From positions 62,001 to 126,000 of the forward strand of contig JAYJMM010000019.1 in assembly GCA_037349105.1 (NCBI GenBank): 64,000 bases of DNA, in the 5' to 3' direction. Under the pieces are notes generated by a model, which saw only the letters and a program-made list of their open reading frames with translations, was not told the origin of the DNA and did not search any database. The position numbers and the translations under genes were made by a program. Numbering within the stretch: the first letter of the stretch is position 1; the number at the start of each line of letters is the position of its first letter. Below are positions 62,377 to 64,000 of this stretch, piece after piece. Origin of the DNA: Limnomonas spitsbergensis (Eukaryota; Chlorophyta; Chlorophyceae; Chlamydomonadales).

Positions 62377-63716
62377 GGGAGCAAATGAGGCCCTAAAATG
62401 CAATGATTTTAGGGATGCCAATTTTGTGCTCTTGAGTAGCCAGGTCTTATTTCGCTTTGCGTGGGTGTTGCATTTCCCTAGGGCATGCCCACCATGTGTG
62501 TGCATGGTCCGGGTCCCACTGTTGATATTTACGACCTGCGAGCTTTTTTTCCGGGTACAGGGCGGGTCAGATGTATCGACACGTTTTAGGGGTACTGAGG
62601 TTTGACCTGCCGTCCCAACCTGGTTCACACTAGCAGTACCAACTGCAATTTGAAGTAATCTCTCTATGAACTGCCTCGATCGACCTGGTGTGTTGCTACA
62701 TCGTCAAGTGCTGTAATCAGCTTGCCATACACGGTTTATTGAGGTCTGTTGGGGTATCATTTGAATCCGAATGGCAGTTGGATGCCAAAAACTGCCCCGT
62801 TGGGTACCAAACTTGCGGCGGCTGAGCCTGAAAAGTGGCCAAAACCCGGTTAAGGTAGATCCTTAAGTGGGTGTAGGTGGGCCATAGAAGGAGGCATTGC
62901 CACCTTCCCTGTGTCATTTGGCCAATCCAACATGCAGATATGGCCTTCCATGTGGCCCACATCAGGGCTGTCTTTGATGGATTGGAATTCACTCCATACA
63001 TGTCTGATTGCTACGATGTCTGGTGATTCAGAGAGCCTGAGAGTAGCTCATTAAGACTGCCCGCCCAATTTTTGCACCATTCCCTACTCCAGAGGCTGCA
63101 AATTTGGGGCAAAGGTGGCTTGTCGGGAAGCCATGCCCCTTGCCCCATGCAGCCCCTCAGCCATGCAAGCTCCCATATCACTGCCACAGAGTTCCAGAAT
63201 GCCTTAAGTCAGGTATCCACTCTTTATTCACACATCTTGACTTTCATGTCATTTATTCCAGGCTCACCTTCTTATCTGAGCTGAGCCAGCCAGATCTGCC
63301 GAGGACTGGTTTTGCGAGAGGATCGAAAACAACAGCACTGGTGGTTTCAGAGTCACAACCCTAGGCTTTACAGCAGGTAATATTTCAGCTATCATGGAGT
63401 CCAGCACTGCAATATAACATCCTCAAAAATTAGAGGCAGGCCCCTCAGCATGGCCAAGTTATCTCAAAACATAAATTTATTGGAGTTGGTGATTCTGTCA
63501 AGTGGACTCCTTAAGCCCATTGTGTTTGCGTTTGATTATCTCAAGGGACAGTTGGTGCCTACCAGTATTAGTGCACTGCTAGCAATCAGGTTAGAGCACA
63601 GTCAATGTGTAACTGATATCAAGTCATGACCTAACCTCCTTGCACTGCTGGGCCTGTCCACGTTTTTACGATACATATGACCCGCCCTGTGATGTAGCGG
63701 CGGTTGGCAAGAATTT

Positions 63717-64000
63717 TCAATATTTTGTCTTGTTGCCCTTCTTGCGCATGCATGCAACGATCCTTTTGGGCATGCTGCCCACCAGCTTAGAAAAGTACTC
63801 ATTGGGTATTGCTGCTACCTCCTTGATTAGGGATACCTTAACCTCCTGGAGAATTCTGCAGCCCTTAGCGTCCATCTTGGCCTGCATATATCCCCAAAAG
63901 TTCTCGATCGGACTCAAGTCCGGGCTGTTGGGAGGCCACTTCTGGAGGAGGCCCACGCTGCTGCCACGCTGGGAGTTCCACCTCTTCACCACAGGTATGG
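63717..64000 (-). pseudogene. Tc1/mariner-like transposase pseudogene, copy 26 (cut by window edge)
   Basis: Only the C-terminal part is in the window, from just after the second catalytic Asp to the TGA at 63717-63719. It includes the third catalytic Glu. Its left inverted repeat starts at 63669. It is presumably as broken as the others, but the diagnostic region lies outside the window. Confidence 0.7.

Larger units (their letters stand above)
747..64000. repeat. Tandem macrosatellite array, unit about 2,455 bp
   Basis: The same sequence recurs head to tail 25 times, plus a partial 26th unit cut by the window edge. Using the motif CTGCCCACCAGC as phase, whole-unit lengths are 2455, 2454, 2455, 2455, 2446, 2447, 4351 (with a 1.9 kb insertion), then 2455 four times, 2291, 2446, 2446, 2449, 2455, 2459, 2450, 2454, 2454, 2448, 2448, 2446, 2445 and 2454. 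By eye, units differ by scattered substitutions and small indels. Each unit is one Tc1/mariner-like element (about 1,364 bp between inverted-repeat cores) plus a spacer of about 1.07 kb. All units have the same orientation. The left edge truncates the first element; the right edge is outside the window. The real copy number may differ if the assembly collapsed or expanded the array. Confidence 0.97.

Noticed and set aside
747..64000. CRISPR array, integron or prokaryotic insertion-sequence cluster
   Set aside because: The repeat unit is 2.45 kb with no short spaced repeats, attC sites or bacterial genes, and the elements are eukaryotic in type.

Overview
The window is eukaryotic nuclear repeat DNA. 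I see no bacterial operons, ribosome-binding sites or CRISPR arrays. About 97% of it is one direct tandem array of a unit of about 2,455 bp (747 to the right edge: 25 whole units and the start of a 26th). Each unit contains one copy of the same dead Tc1/mariner-family DNA transposon, with its transposase on the minus strand, followed by a spacer of about 1.07 kb with no recognisable gene. The organism cannot be named from this sequence. The transposase, the paired terminal inverted repeats and a LINE-type ORF1 fix it as a eukaryote; green alga or plant is only a guess.

Layout: 1-746 is single-copy left flank with no convincing gene and several hairpins. The array starts abruptly at 747, inside the 3' end of a transposase copy. 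Unit starts are 747, 3202, 5656, 8111, 10566, 13012, 15459, 19810, 22265, 24720, 27175, 29630, 31921, 34367, 36813, 39262, 41717, 44176, 46626, 49080, 51534, 53982, 56430, 58876, 61321 and 63775. Most spacings are 2,445-2,459 bp. Unit 7 is enlarged by a 1.9 kb insertion and unit 12 is shortened to 2,291 bp. The insertion (15488 to about 17386) is a LINE-like fragment on the plus strand. It carries the only intact, convincing long gene in the window: a 399-residue ORF1 protein with coiled coil, RRM-like domain and C-terminal domain. No ORF2 (endonuclease/reverse transcriptase) follows it.

History read from the sequence: every complete copy shares a break between the DNA-binding and catalytic halves of the transposase, and 23 of 25 share an in-frame TAG. 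The transposon was therefore dead before, or when, the unit was amplified. Later lesions mark subsets of units: a 7-bp deletion (copies 5-7), a 9-bp spacer deletion (units 13-15, 18, 23, 24), a 4-bp insertion (15, 17, 18), a 5-bp deletion (21, 22), and loss of the third catalytic acid, Glu to Lys (4, 5, 8, 11-14). Some sets are contiguous and some are scattered, as expected from unequal exchange plus gene conversion. The LINE fragment sits in one unit only, so it arrived after amplification. No copy can make a full transposase. I found no new multi-gene system; the unusual object is the transposon-containing macrosatellite itself.
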